A DNA stretch of 57,408 bases from Halobacteriovorax sp. (GCA_002716825.1 PBCC01000035.1:1-57408), one strand, 5' to 3'. Positions 35,980 through 45,450 are shown, counted from the first letter of the stretch. Numbers and translations are program-made. The notes: generated from the letters alone by a model not told the origin.

Positions 35980-37983
35980 ATGAGTGGTGGTAGTCCTTTT
36001 AAGCTTGTGTCAAAGTATCAGCCCGCTGGAGACCAGGGGGAGGCGATCAAGCAGTTAGATCAAGGCTTCAGCGATGGTAAGCAGTTTCAAACACTACTGG
36101 GCGTAACCGGCTCGGGTAAGACCTTTACGATGGCCAATATGATTGAGCGCCTAGGCAAGAAAACGCTTATCTTGGCCCATAATAAGACCCTAGCGGCTCA
36201 GCTTTACGCTGAATTTAAAGAGTTTTTTCCAAACAATGCCGTTGAATATTTCGTCTCATATTATGACTATTATCAACCGGAAGCCTACGTTCCTGGATCT
36301 GATACTTATATTGAAAAAGACTCATCGGTAAATGATGAGATCGATAAGCTTCGCCACTCGGCCACCAGGTCTCTACTTGAGCGAGACGATGTGATCGTGG
36401 TTGCTTCAGTCTCGTGCATTTACGGTATTGGTTCACCTTCAGAGTATAAAGAACAACGCTACAAGCTTTTTGCCGGCGATAAACTTGATCGGGATGACTT
36501 TTTAAGAAAGTTAGTGGCCATTCAGTACGAGCGAAATGATATCGACTTTACTAGAGGTCGCTTTAGAGTTCGAGGTGATCTGGTTGAAGTTTTTCCCGCC
36601 CACGAAGATGCCAATGTTATTCGACTTGAGTTTTTTGATGATGAGCTTGAAAATATAACGATCGTCGATCCACTTCGCGGCAAGGTTCTCGAGAGTTTAA
36701 GTAGTGTGACGATCTATCCAAAGTCTCACTACGTGGTGGGTGAAGAAAAACTTAAAAGTGCCATTGAAACGATTAAGATCGAGCTTCGACATAGACTTCA
36801 AGAACTTGAAGCCCAAGAGAAACTAGTCGAGCGGCAAAGGCTTGAACAGCGAACCATGCTGGATCTCGAAATGTTAGAAGAGATGGGCTTTTGCACCGGG
36901 ATTGAAAACTACTCGAGGCATTTAACCGGTGCCAATGAAGGGGAGCCACCACCTACACTCATTGACTTTTTTGGCGATGATTTTCTTTTCATTATTGATG
37001 AATCGCATATCACTTGTTCCCAAGTTGGTGGTATGTACCGCGGAGATAGGGCCAGAAAAGAAAACTTAGTTAACTTCGGTTTTAGACTTCCTAGTGCCCT
37101 TGATAATAGGCCACTCAATTTTGAAGAGTTTGAATCCAAGTATTCAAAAGTAATGTTTGTTTCTGCGACTCCAGGAAATTATGAGTTAGAAAAAACTGGT
37201 GGCGAGTTTATTGAGCAAATCATTCGCCCAACTGGATTACTTGATCCAGTGATTGATGTTCGAGATGCCGGTGGTCAGGTTGATGATTTTTTAATTGAGG
37301 CCAAAGCCGTGATCAAAAAAGGCTTTCGCGTTCTGGCGACCACATTAACTAAGAAGTTGGCAGAGGAGTTGACGTCCTATTATCAAGGCGTCGGGATGCG
37401 AATTAAGTATCTTCACTCCGATATCGATACCTTGGAGCGAATGGAAATCTTAAGAGATCTTAGGCTAGGAGAGTTTGATATTCTCGTCGGTATCAACCTT
37501 TTGAGAGAGGGACTCGATCTTCCAGAAGTTGCTCTTGTTGGAATTTTAGATGCTGATAAGGAGGGCTTTCTTCGCAGTGAGCGTGCCCTTATTCAAACCA
37601 TAGGTCGAGCTGCTAGAAACTCGGAAGGGAAAGTGATTCTCTACGCTTATAAAGAAACTAAAAGCATGCAAAAAGCGATTTCGGAAACTTTAAGGCGTCG
37701 TGGCATTCAAGAGCAGCACAATAAAGAGCATGGCATCGAACCAGCGACCATTATTAAATCTGTTAGTGGTGGTGTGATTGAAACTCTGCGCGGTGTAAAA
37801 GGCTCAAAGAAAGGCAAGAAAGCCGCCAAGGTTATTGAACATATTGATTTGGCCGCTATCGATAAACGTATTGTTGAGCTTAAGGCGGAGATGAAAACCG
37901 CTTCAAAAGAACTGCGCTTTGAAGATGCTGCTAAAATTCGAGATGAGATTAAAGAGTTAACCCAAGCGCGGCTGATCTTTTAA
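35980..37983 (+). CDS. uvrB: Excinuclease ABC subunit B
   Basis: 667 residues, standard length. Walker A GVTGSGKT, beta-hairpin [25 protein letters not shown] box, helicase motifs [23 protein letters not shown] and QTIGRAARN, and a C-terminal UVR motif ([15 protein letters not shown]) that contacts UvrC. Loads on damaged DNA with UvrA. It is the first gene of the right-hand unit; the FosA-GNAT gene follows after 18 bases. Confidence 0.98.
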   Translation: MSGGSPFKLVSKYQPAGDQGEAIKQLDQGFSDGKQFQTLLGVTGSGKTFTMANMIERLGKKTLILAHNKTLAAQLYAEFKEFFPNNAVEYFVSYYDYYQPEAYVPGSDTYIEKDSSVNDEIDKLRHSATRSLLERDDVIVVASVSCIYGIGSPSEYKEQRYKLFAGDKLDRDDFLRKLVAIQYERNDIDFTRGRFRVRGDLVEVFPAHEDANVIRLEFFDDELENITIVDPLRGKVLESLSSVTIYPKSHYVVGEEKLKSAIETIKIELRHRLQELEAQEKLVERQRLEQRTMLDLEMLEEMGFCTGIENYSRHLTGANEGEPPPTLIDFFGDDFLFIIDESHITCSQVGGMYRGDRARKENLVNFGFRLPSALDNRPLNFEEFESKYSKVMFVSATPGNYELEKTGGEFIEQIIRPTGLLDPVIDVRDAGGQVDDFLIEAKAVIKKGFRVLATTLTKKLAEELTSYYQGVGMRIKYLHSDIDTLERMEILRDLRLGEFDILVGINLLREGLDLPEVALVGILDADKEGFLRSERALIQTIGRAARNSEGKVILYAYKETKSMQKAISETLRRRGIQEQHNKEHGIEPATIIKSVSGGVIETLRGVKGSKKGKKAAKVIEHIDLAAIDKRIVELKAEMKTASKELRFEDAAKIRDEIKELTQARLIF

Positions 37984-38001
37984 TAATGACCCAGAGGAAA
38001 T

Positions 38002-38868
38002 ATGATTAAAGGAATAAACCACATCACGTTAGCGGTCGCAGATCTAGATGTCAGCTTCAAGTTTTATAGGGAAATCTTAGGTTTAGTCCCACAGTTTAAG
38101 TCTAAATCAACTGCTTACTTCAAAAATGGAAACTTATGGCTCGCTCTATCTAAAAGCTCAAGTAGATTACAAACGAATCCCTCTGACTATACCCATTTTG
38201 CCTTTGATGTTAGTAGTGATCACTTTGATGAGTTAGCCTGTAGAATTGTTAAAAGTGGTTCGAAAATTTTTAAAGAAAATAGTTCTGAAGGTTTATCCCT
38301 ATACTTCTTAGATCCTGATGGGCATAAACTTGAAATCCATATAGGTGATTTAAACTCAAGACTTTGTAAGTATAAAGCAATGAACTCAGGCGACCATGAA
38401 TTTTTTGAAACAAGCTTTATCCGATCTGCAGCAGAAGCAGATATAGGTAATCTAACTGAGCTTGCTTTAAGATCAAAGGCTTTTTGGGGCTACTCCCAAG
38501 AGTTTATCGAGGCCTGTCGTCCACATTTGGAAATAACTGCTGAATATATTCGTAGTTGGCCGGTCAAAGTTCTAGAGCACCATGGCAAATTATTAGGGTT
38601 TTACTCTTTGAAAGTAATCACAGGAGAACAGAGGCTAGATAATCTATGGATTGAACCGAATGAGATAAAGAAAGGCTACGGACGATTACTTTTTAAGAAT
38701 GCACTCATTGAGGCAAAAAACTTACATTGGGATCACTTTAAAATGGCCGTAGAGCCAGAGTCTGTAGCTTTTTATAATAAAATGGGTGCGGTGATGATTG
38801 GTTCTGTGAAGTCGAGGTTGAATGATGACTTGTTTTTACCGCATATGGAAATGAGAATATTTGAGTAA
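38002..38868 (+). CDS. Fosfomycin-resistance FosA-like domain fused to a GNAT acetyltransferase
   Basis: 288 residues. Residues 1-125 align closely to FosA: metal ligands H7, H65 and E111, plus T9, W46, K91, S95, S99 and R120, which match the FosA residues that bind fosfomycin and potassium, each shifted by one at most. YFLDPDGHKLEIHIGDL is nearly invariant. Residues about 138-288 form a GNAT acetyltransferase with the acetyl-CoA loop KKGYGRLLF and SVAFYNKMGAV. FosA proteins add glutathione to the epoxide of fosfomycin. The sequence looks more AT-rich than uvrB beside it, which hints at horizontal gain. Joint function is not known. Confidence 0.9.
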   Translation: MIKGINHITLAVADLDVSFKFYREILGLVPQFKSKSTAYFKNGNLWLALSKSSSRLQTNPSDYTHFAFDVSSDHFDELACRIVKSGSKIFKENSSEGLSLYFLDPDGHKLEIHIGDLNSRLCKYKAMNSGDHEFFETSFIRSAAEADIGNLTELALRSKAFWGYSQEFIEACRPHLEITAEYIRSWPVKVLEHHGKLLGFYSLKVITGEQRLDNLWIEPNEIKKGYGRLLFKNALIEAKNLHWDHFKMAVEPESVAFYNKMGAVMIGSVKSRLNDDLFLPHMEMRIFE

Positions 38869-38890
38869 CTGACGAGTCTGTATAAAAACT

Positions 38891-39415
38891 TTAAGTTAGC
38901 TTGGAGTAATACATCTGTGTTAGCCTCGCCACGCGCACGCGACAATCAACAGAGTGTTCATGCTCAAGTAAAACCTGTTCGAGGTCTCTGCCAAAGCCCA
39001 TATCAAAAGCGAGCTTATCCGCTTCAATTTGCGCCTCAATGGCAGAAATCTTTCTGGTGCTGTGGTTATTAATCAAATGACCTAACTCGTGGGCCAAAAT
39101 GGCCACGCCACGCATAGGGGAGGCAGACCTCAAGATTTGCACGAGATCGGGAAAGGCCAAGATGATATTTGTTTGTTTAACTGAAGACATTGCGCAGGCC
39201 AGATGACCTTGGCCGGCGATAATTAAGACTTCATTTCCTGTGGCCAGATAGTCGTAGACTTCTTTAGTCCATGAATCACAAAAGATAGTCATCAGGCGTG
39301 ATAGAGAGGGATCTTTGGCAAACCATTGATGCTCAGGATGGGCCATAAAGCGCTTAATCATGGCCGCTTTATTGTGAGCTTTCTTTGGTCTAAGGCTTTT
39401 TAATACTTCAAACAT
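38891..39415 (-). CDS. M48-type or related zinc metallopeptidase
   Basis: 174 residues starting MFEVLKSLRPKK; ATG at 39415 has GGAGG four bases upstream, so the longer frame to 39508 is not used. The zinc motif HELGHLINNHS (HExxH plus a following Asn-His) and a downstream Glu region (AIEAQIEADKLAFDMGF) fit a gluzincin such as M48. No membrane helices, unlike HtpX, so probably cytoplasmic. It is convergent with the FosA-GNAT gene. Substrate unknown. Confidence 0.82.
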   Translation of the reverse strand: MFEVLKSLRPKKAHNKAAMIKRFMAHPEHQWFAKDPSLSRLMTIFCDSWTKEVYDYLATGNEVLIIAGQGHLACAMSSVKQTNIILAFPDLVQILRSASPMRGVAILAHELGHLINNHSTRKISAIEAQIEADKLAFDMGFGRDLEQVLLEHEHSVDCRVRVARLTQMYYSKLT

Positions 39416-39524
39416 AGATCCTCCATAGACTGTATCGGTCGAGGTAGTGACATCTTCATCGTGAATTTGAGGGGCAGGAAACTTCTGCCTGCCAATTTGG
39501 GTTAACAATGGGTTACAATGACTT

Positions 39525-39890
39525 ATGATTAGAATGATTCTTCTTAGTCTTTTACTCGGTCTTCCTCCTGCTTTCGCGCAACAAAGCTCGGAGTCTTTTG
39601 TTGTAACGGCCCACGACGATCATTTTCGTGTGGTCGGCCCAGTTGGCTGGAAACAAGGCACGAGCATGACGCTACAAAATAAAACACTGGTGACAATGTA
39701 TGGAGAAGTGCAAGCTGGCAGTGAGCGCAGAAAAGTTGGAAGTTTTAGTGTGAAGCCTGGCGAATATGTCTCCATAGATTTAAAACTAGCTAAAGGCGAA
39801 GAAGCTGTGCTGATTCCAATGTCGCCAGCATTTCAAGAAGTTCTCCTACAATTTGGAAGAAGGCCCTATGAGATTCCTCCGCAGAGGTAA
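39525..39890 (+). CDS. Small secreted protein, unknown
   Basis: 121 residues, signal peptide MIRMILLSLLLGLPPAFA. The mature part is mostly beta strands (FVVTAHDDHFRVVGPVGWKQGTSMTLQNKTLVTM). Its 3' end overlaps the phosphoesterase gene by 23 bases, so the pair is translated together. No family recognised. Confidence 0.65.
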   Translation: MIRMILLSLLLGLPPAFAQQSSESFVVTAHDDHFRVVGPVGWKQGTSMTLQNKTLVTMYGEVQAGSERRKVGSFSVKPGEYVSIDLKLAKGEEAVLIPMSPAFQEVLLQFGRRPYEIPPQR

Positions 39891-41031
39891 ACACCCTATA
39901 AAGAAAACGATTCTTGTTATCTCAGATATTCATCTGGGAGCGGGGGCCATTGTTAAAGGTCAACGCAATTATCTTGAAGACTTTCACTACGACGCCGAGA
40001 TGGTTGATTTCCTTGAGTATTACTCTAGTGGCGAATATAAAGACCGCGAAGTTGAGCTAGTGATCAATGGCGATTTCTTTGATCATCTGGCCGTACCCTT
40101 TGTGCCATACTTTGATGATGAGTACTGGAGTGAGCCAGCAGCACTAGCGAAACTTGAAATGATTTTAAAAGCGCACCGGGAAGTGATCGCAGCGCTTAGT
40201 GAGTTTGCTTCGGGAAGGAAGAAGTCGATCGTCTATATTATTGGAAATCACGACGCCGAAATGATCTTGGAGAGTCTACAAAAAAGATTCCTAGAGTGCT
40301 TTGAAGAAAAAGATAGAGAGAAAGTTAAAATTATCGCTGATAACCAGCATGAGTATAAGCCAGTTGACGGTGTCGTCATTAAGCACGGTCACGAATACGA
40401 AATTGCGCACCAATATGATCCCAAGCAAAGTATTTTTCAAGACGATAAAGGGATCAACCACTTTATTCCACCTTGGGGCTCTTACTACGTGATTAGGGTC
40501 ATTAATAAATTTAAAGAAGAGCGCGGCCATATCAATGCAGTTAGGCCGATTAAGAAGTTTATTATTAACGGCTTAATCTACGACACATTATTTACCTTAA
40601 GATTTCTTTTTCAAACTTGTTATTATTTCATCATGGTGAGATTTAATTTTCTTTTTCGCCAAAATAAAAGCATTCGAAACGCAATCTCTTATGCCGTCAG
40701 AGAACTTCATCTTTTTCAAGACTACGAAGAGCTGACTCAAGAGATGCTTAACAATGACGACGACATCAAAGCTCTTATTGTCGGCCACACTCATGAGCCT
40801 ATTTTTAGAAGTAATGCCGATGGTAAAGTCTTCATTAACACAGGTACATGGACCAATATGTATCACTTAGACTTCGCCCGAGGTCGTGAATCAAGACAGC
40901 TCACTTATGCACAAATTGATGTGAAAGAAAAAGTGAAGCCAGGTCTACCGAAGTTCGCCAATCTAGAACTTGCCCTGAATAACTGGGAGGGAGCGAATAA
41001 GTTTCCTTACGAGGAATATCAGGGGAGTTGA
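39868..41031 (+). CDS. Calcineurin-like metallophosphoesterase
   Basis: 387 residues, ATG at 39868 after AGAAGG. Dinuclear metal motifs in order: SDIHLG, GDFFDH, GNHD, KHGHE and GHTHEP. Length and layout are like the larger bacterial phosphoesterases that act on nucleotides or lipids (LpxH-like, UDP-diacylglucosamine pyrophosphatase), but the family call stays general. A hydrophobic patch (FTLRFLFQTCYYFIMVRFNFLF) may attach it to the membrane. It ends just before the hairpin-repeat island. Confidence 0.85.
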   Translation: MRFLRRGKHPIKKTILVISDIHLGAGAIVKGQRNYLEDFHYDAEMVDFLEYYSSGEYKDREVELVINGDFFDHLAVPFVPYFDDEYWSEPAALAKLEMILKAHREVIAALSEFASGRKKSIVYIIGNHDAEMILESLQKRFLECFEEKDREKVKIIADNQHEYKPVDGVVIKHGHEYEIAHQYDPKQSIFQDDKGINHFIPPWGSYYVIRVINKFKEERGHINAVRPIKKFIINGLIYDTLFTLRFLFQTCYYFIMVRFNFLFRQNKSIRNAISYAVRELHLFQDYEELTQEMLNNDDDIKALIVGHTHEPIFRSNADGKVFINTGTWTNMYHLDFARGRESRQLTYAQIDVKEKVKPGLPKFANLELALNNWEGANKFPYEEYQGS

Positions 41032-41096
41032 TAATTTTGACATACGGGTTATGAATCTGAACTACTTACATCCACAATCTGCCCTTTATGCCGATT

Positions 41097-41240
41097 CGAA
41101 ACTGACGTTTCGCTCGTCACAAAGGATGACTCTGCATCATAGGCTTCGCCTATTCGCTTACCCTTGCTGCAAGTCGACGCTTTCGCGTGCGCCTTACATC
41201 AAGGATGACTCCGCGTCATGAGCTATGCTCATGAACGCGG
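41097..41240. repeat. Hairpin-rich REP-like repeat island
   Basis: Four inverted repeats in 140 bases: CGAAAC/GTTTCG, ATAGGC/GCCTAT, ACGC/GCGT and ATGAGC/GCTCAT (41218-41232). The last extends to a stem of about 13 base pairs (CCGCGTCATGAGC) with one bulge. Two are preceded by the direct repeat AAGGATGACTCYGCRTCAT (41122 and 41201). It lies between convergent genes and contains no plausible gene. Confidence 0.7.
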
Positions 41241-41241
41241 G

Positions 41242-41637
41242 TCATTGATTAAAAATTTTTGCGATTTTGTCTTGAAGGGTATCGGCAGAGAAGGGTTTAA
41301 CGATCACATTATTCACGCCTGCGCGGATTGCTTGCATCATTTTTTGTTGATCACTGTCGCCAGTCATAAGAAGAATCTTGATCGCCTTAGCAGGACTATT
41401 TCGAAGCTTACTCGTTAGTTCAATAATATTCATTTTTTCTAGTTGATATTCACAAATGATGAACTCAACAGGAGTATTTTCTTCGAGAGAAAGGTTAATG
41501 AACTCTAGAGCTTTAGTTCCATCTACCGCTTCTTTCACATTTTTAAATCCAATATTGGACAAAAGCTTTTTTACGCTTTGTCTCATGGTTGGACTTGAAT
41601 CAACAACTAAAATACTCATGCTAGCTTTTAAGGGCAT
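41242..41637 (-). CDS. CheY-like receiver protein with Asp replaced by Glu
   Basis: 131 residues, a single receiver domain. Acidic pocket D13 in LVVDSSPTMRQSV, Thr-92 in LLMTGDSD and Lys-114 in VIVKPFS are in place, but the phospho-acceptor position reads FIICEYQLEKMN: Glu-63 stands where CheY has Asp-57. The protein should not be phosphorylated in the normal way and may sit in an active-like state. ATG at 41637 has GGAG upstream. Last gene of a three-gene unit with the HD-GYP-like gene. Confidence 0.9.
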   Translation of the reverse strand: MPLKASMSILVVDSSPTMRQSVKKLLSNIGFKNVKEAVDGTKALEFINLSLEENTPVEFIICEYQLEKMNIIELTSKLRNSPAKAIKILLMTGDSDQQKMMQAIRAGVNNVIVKPFSADTLQDKIAKIFNQ

Positions 41638-41655
41638 GCATTTCTCCATAAAACA

Positions 41656-42702
41656 TTAGGCTACACTTTTAGTGTCCTCTTCTTGCTTCATTGTGTCCAC
41701 TAGGTAAGATAAACTTTCGCTGATGAGAGGGCCAAACTCGAATTCCATACCTGGTAGGAAGTTTTTATTTCTAAAATTTAATACAAAAGTTTGAATACTG
41801 GATTTTGAACCATTCACTCGACCTGAACTAAACTCAAGCAGGTGAGAAGCCGCACCTAAAACCAAGGCGAGGGGCTCGATATATTGGCCTTTTTTCATCT
41901 GCGGGAAGCCTTGGCCATCATAGCGTTCATGGTGCTGTTCAATGATCGTTTTACAACGACTCGATAAATCTATTTGAGCTTTTCTGAGAATGTGCATACT
42001 AAGACCCGGATGCTTCTTCCATTCCTTAGTTAAAGCTTCGTTAAATTCAAGAAAAGGCTTACTCATACACACGTGCGGTAACTGAGTATATCCAAGATGA
42101 GAGTAAAACGTGGCGCAAACTAAGTCGCCAAGTGAAGATTCATCGGTAATACCACAACCCTTGGCTAACAGGTAACTAAGCGCTACTACTCGATTTAGGA
42201 AATTGTCTTCCGTTAATATCGTTTCACACAATAGAGAGGCTAGAGTTGTAGTTGAAGAGATTCTAGGACTAAAAGCAACAACTTCATTTCGAACCACATC
42301 AATCAGTGGCATAAAATCATCACTGGTCATGGCATCATTTAATAATGCCTTGAAGTTTTCCTTTGAGGCCTCTTGGTTTTCTTGCTGTTTGAGCTGACTT
42401 CTTCTTTTTTCCAGCTCATGAACGGGTGGTGGACGCAGATCTTCAACTTGGTCTTCGTTCAAACTGAGTTGCTGTAAAAAGCTTTCTCTTTGAACATCAG
42501 CAATTGCCAGCATTCCACCTTTTTCGACGATTTCAGATAAAAGCTTCCGTTTGGCAGAGGTAAATGGGCAATTGGCACGAAGGAAAGGGTAGTAACCATT
42601 ATTGAGAGGGTTATGCACGAAAAGTTGAAATGAGAAGATCAATTGATCCCCAAGCGTCTCAACATTTATGAAGAAATATTTCTTACCTGGCTCTTTCATC
42701 AA
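41656..42702 (-). CDS. Degenerate HD-GYP-domain protein
   Basis: 348 residues. The C-terminal half carries the HD-GYP ring: HHERYDGQGFP (257-267, GYP as GFP) and KKHPGLSMHIL. The catalytic HD pair is missing: the place of HDIGKIGIP reads SHLGYTQLP (201-209), so a metal ligand and the following Lys are lost. It may bind rather than hydrolyse cyclic di-GMP. N-terminal half is a helical region of unknown fold. Its ATG overlaps the stop of the next upstream gene by 4 bases, and it precedes the receiver gene by 18. Confidence 0.85.
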   Translation of the reverse strand: MMKEPGKKYFFINVETLGDQLIFSFQLFVHNPLNNGYYPFLRANCPFTSAKRKLLSEIVEKGGMLAIADVQRESFLQQLSLNEDQVEDLRPPPVHELEKRRSQLKQQENQEASKENFKALLNDAMTSDDFMPLIDVVRNEVVAFSPRISSTTTLASLLCETILTEDNFLNRVVALSYLLAKGCGITDESSLGDLVCATFYSHLGYTQLPHVCMSKPFLEFNEALTKEWKKHPGLSMHILRKAQIDLSSRCKTIIEQHHERYDGQGFPQMKKGQYIEPLALVLGAASHLLEFSSGRVNGSKSSIQTFVLNFRNKNFLPGMEFEFGPLISESLSYLVDTMKQEEDTKSVA

Positions 42703-45335
42703 CTTGCCTTCTTCTTTCCAAATAAACTGCCGAAAAAGTTTTTCACCTTAGAAGCAGCACTTGTGTCTGACTTTTCATCTTTTTTCTTTTCAATTTTAGC
42801 ATAGGGACCAGTTCCACCGAGCTCATAGAACTCATCTAATAGAGCGCCTCGAATGGTCTCTAAGACAGCTTCAACACCTCTTAGATTCTCTTCGCTAGTG
42901 CCTGCAGGAAAAAATCCCTGCGCCCAAGCAAATGTCGTTATCCCCTCAGTATAAGGATAATAGAATGTTGTTCTTTTTTGCTTAAAAGTTTTATCTGAGT
43001 AGGCTGGAACAATAGGGCAGTCAGCCGAAGACTTATGAATATTGATGATTCCATCTTTTGATTCCTGATCGAGCCAATTTCCAATCGTTTCTATTTTAAG
43101 TTGTCCATCGTTTGGGCCTTTGCCGTACTTCAGGGCAATAAGTACACCTAAATCATCGCGCAAGATCTCAAGAATACCTTTAATAACAGCTTCACGATCT
43201 TTTGTGTGATAGAGATAGAGTGATAAAGCCTTGATGAGCGCTGGACCCGACTTTAGCTTCGCCTCGCAAATTTCACCCTCTTTACTTGCCGCGCTTTGCT
43301 CTATCTCCTCAAGTTCCTCTTGTGTTAAATCTTCTTCATTTAATCCAATGGCCGAAGCAAACCCTAAAGGTTTTTTGGATTGTGCATCGTCTTCGAAAAT
43401 ACCAATTTCTTTTTTCTTGCCCAAAGAATAGCTAGTGCCACTAAATTGTTTTTTTAGGTCGCTGTAATCGATGGTTTGTTCACCTAAGTCCGGTTCAGGA
43501 TCGACAATATATTCATTGTTTCGCATTTCTGAGCGTTCTTGCTTTTGCCTTCTCTCACGCTCTACTTCTTGCCACTCATCATCACCATGCTCTAGTGAAC
43601 GACGAGAGTCGTAGTAGCCATCAATATCATCGGAGTGGGCATCGGCTTTATTTCCACCTTTTTCTTGGATATTCTCAGTATAGCCGGAACTCTTCGAGTT
43701 AAACTCTTTTTCAGTATAACCCTGAGACTCACGTTTTTTGGTATCGTCTTCAATTTCTAGTTGAGACTGTGCCTTCTCACGTTCGCGTTTTTCTTTGTCT
43801 TTACGTTTTTGTGCGCCGTAGTCTAAGTCAGTTTCTACTTCAAGCTTATTCGCTTTCTTACGTTCAATCTCTCGCTCTTCTTTCTCAGCAACAGGATCTT
43901 TTTCTTTATTCCTATCATCTTCAATGTCGAGTTCAGCAGTTGGGCGCTTATGCTCGCGCGCCTCTTTTTCTATTTTTTCACGTTGTGGAGCTTCTTTTGC
44001 TTCTTTTTCGACTTTAAGACTTGGTCTTTTTTTACGCAGTTTTTCTTCTAGCTCTTGAGCCAACTCATCGATAGAGGAATCTTCATCCTCACTCTCAAGA
44101 TCAACTTTAGCCGCTCTCTCTTTTTTAGAGCGCTCTTTCTTTTCAGCCTTCTCACGTTCACTAGCTTCTTTTACTTCTTTTTCAATTTTAAGCTTGACCT
44201 TCTTTTCTCTAGTCTTCGTTTCTTCTGTTTGCTCTTCTTCACTAACGGGATCAGTTTCATCTTCACTGTCCTCAAGCGCTATTTTCTTTTTCTTCTCGAC
44301 AGCGTTTTCTGCTTCATCCTCTGATAGAGCTTCTTCAGTTTCGTCTGAAGCATCGTCAATGAGTTCAAGATGGTGGCGTGCTATTTCGTCTTCTGCCTCA
44401 TCTTCTTCAAGCTCTCTCTTTGCTTTCTCAAAATCATCTTCTGGCTCAATGTCGAGTTTTTTCTGTTGTTCTCGAGTCTCTTTTTCAGGGGCCTCATTTT
44501 GAAGAGGTTTTTCTTTTTCTGTCTCTTCTTCGTCTAGGAGAAGATTTACTCGCTTGGCTAAGTCTTCGACATCATCATCTTCTTCTTGATTTACTTTATC
44601 TCGTTGCTTTTTTTCATTGTTCTCAGCTTCACTCTGTGTGAGCTTATTCTTGTAGTGGCTCTCAATCGACTGCATAAGAGGGGACTGTTTCTTCTCAGCT
44701 TCCTCTTCGCTAGATTCTTCTTTTTTAGTTATTTTGCCTTTATAAAAGCCACCAATGGCTTCTTCTTTATAGGTCGACTTTTTAGGTCCTTGATCAGTCA
44801 CAGAAGTTTCTTTTTGATCTTGCTCAGTCTCATCTTGGTTTGAAGCTTGGACCTCTCGTGCTTCTAACGTTTTCCTTTGTAGATCTTTCGAACCATCGTC
44901 CTCAGTACCATTTCCAAACTTTGCATCATAATCCGTGTCTTCTTTTCGAATAATGATTGATCTGAGAATCAAATTAACTTTGTACTGGAGTGTCTTTGGC
45001 GCAATTGGCTCAACGATACATTCAGTCAAACCAATCTTCATGAATTTATCGACAGCTCTTCTAGGAATCGCCTTTGGAGTTAAGAGCAAGACTTTAGTTT
45101 GATTTTTTTTAATCGCTACACGCGAAGCTTGTAAAAGTTGTGCCGTTTTTCTTGGATGAGCGGCAATGATAAGGGCCTGACCAATCTGTGGGATGAGCTG
45201 AACAGCTTCACTTAGATCCTCGATCTCATATATTTCTGTGCCCTGATCTTCGGACGCCTCTTCCATCACTTCGAAAAGTTTTTGCAACGTCTTTGAATAC
45301 GGTTTGATGAATATAAGCGGTTTCTTGCCATCCAT
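42699..45335 (-). CDS. Receiver-like protein with a long charged central region
   Basis: 878 residues. N-terminal about 125 residues look like a receiver domain that lost its acidic pocket and phospho-Asp (KPLIFIKPYSKTLQKL; ALIIAAHPRKTAQLL; VLLLTPKAIP). About 450 residues of almost pure Glu/Lys/Asp/Arg follow (EKEARE and EREKAQ-type runs), predicted disordered or single-helical. The C-terminal 230 residues form a GAF-like or unknown domain (CEAKLKSGPALIKALSLYLYHTKD, FAWAQGFFPAGTSEENLRGVEAVLETIRGALLDEF). First gene of the signalling unit, divergent from flagellin. Function unknown. Confidence 0.82.
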   Translation of the reverse strand: MDGKKPLIFIKPYSKTLQKLFEVMEEASEDQGTEIYEIEDLSEAVQLIPQIGQALIIAAHPRKTAQLLQASRVAIKKNQTKVLLLTPKAIPRRAVDKFMKIGLTECIVEPIAPKTLQYKVNLILRSIIIRKEDTDYDAKFGNGTEDDGSKDLQRKTLEAREVQASNQDETEQDQKETSVTDQGPKKSTYKEEAIGGFYKGKITKKEESSEEEAEKKQSPLMQSIESHYKNKLTQSEAENNEKKQRDKVNQEEDDDVEDLAKRVNLLLDEEETEKEKPLQNEAPEKETREQQKKLDIEPEDDFEKAKRELEEDEAEDEIARHHLELIDDASDETEEALSEDEAENAVEKKKKIALEDSEDETDPVSEEEQTEETKTREKKVKLKIEKEVKEASEREKAEKKERSKKERAAKVDLESEDEDSSIDELAQELEEKLRKKRPSLKVEKEAKEAPQREKIEKEAREHKRPTAELDIEDDRNKEKDPVAEKEEREIERKKANKLEVETDLDYGAQKRKDKEKREREKAQSQLEIEDDTKKRESQGYTEKEFNSKSSGYTENIQEKGGNKADAHSDDIDGYYDSRRSLEHGDDEWQEVERERRQKQERSEMRNNEYIVDPEPDLGEQTIDYSDLKKQFSGTSYSLGKKKEIGIFEDDAQSKKPLGFASAIGLNEEDLTQEELEEIEQSAASKEGEICEAKLKSGPALIKALSLYLYHTKDREAVIKGILEILRDDLGVLIALKYGKGPNDGQLKIETIGNWLDQESKDGIINIHKSSADCPIVPAYSDKTFKQKRTTFYYPYTEGITTFAWAQGFFPAGTSEENLRGVEAVLETIRGALLDEFYELGGTGPYAKIEKKKDEKSDTSAASKVKNFFGSLFGKKKAS

Positions 45336-45450
45336 AGAGTACTAATCGTCTTTTTATTAGTTAATTTTAAGACTAAGTATAATAAGGAAGGAAATAATAG
45401 CGGACCGACTTTGTCAGGTTAAATATTTAATTTTATAGGAAAATATTTCT

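Noticed and set aside
41218-41418. Plus-strand frame through the hairpin island
   Set aside because: Most of it is antisense to the receiver gene, and its first part is repeat sequence.
43231-44843. Several open frames on the plus strand
   Set aside because: They are antisense shadows of the low-complexity Glu/Lys region of the 42699-45335 gene; their Ser/Leu/Phe-rich products reflect the complement of that biased codon use.
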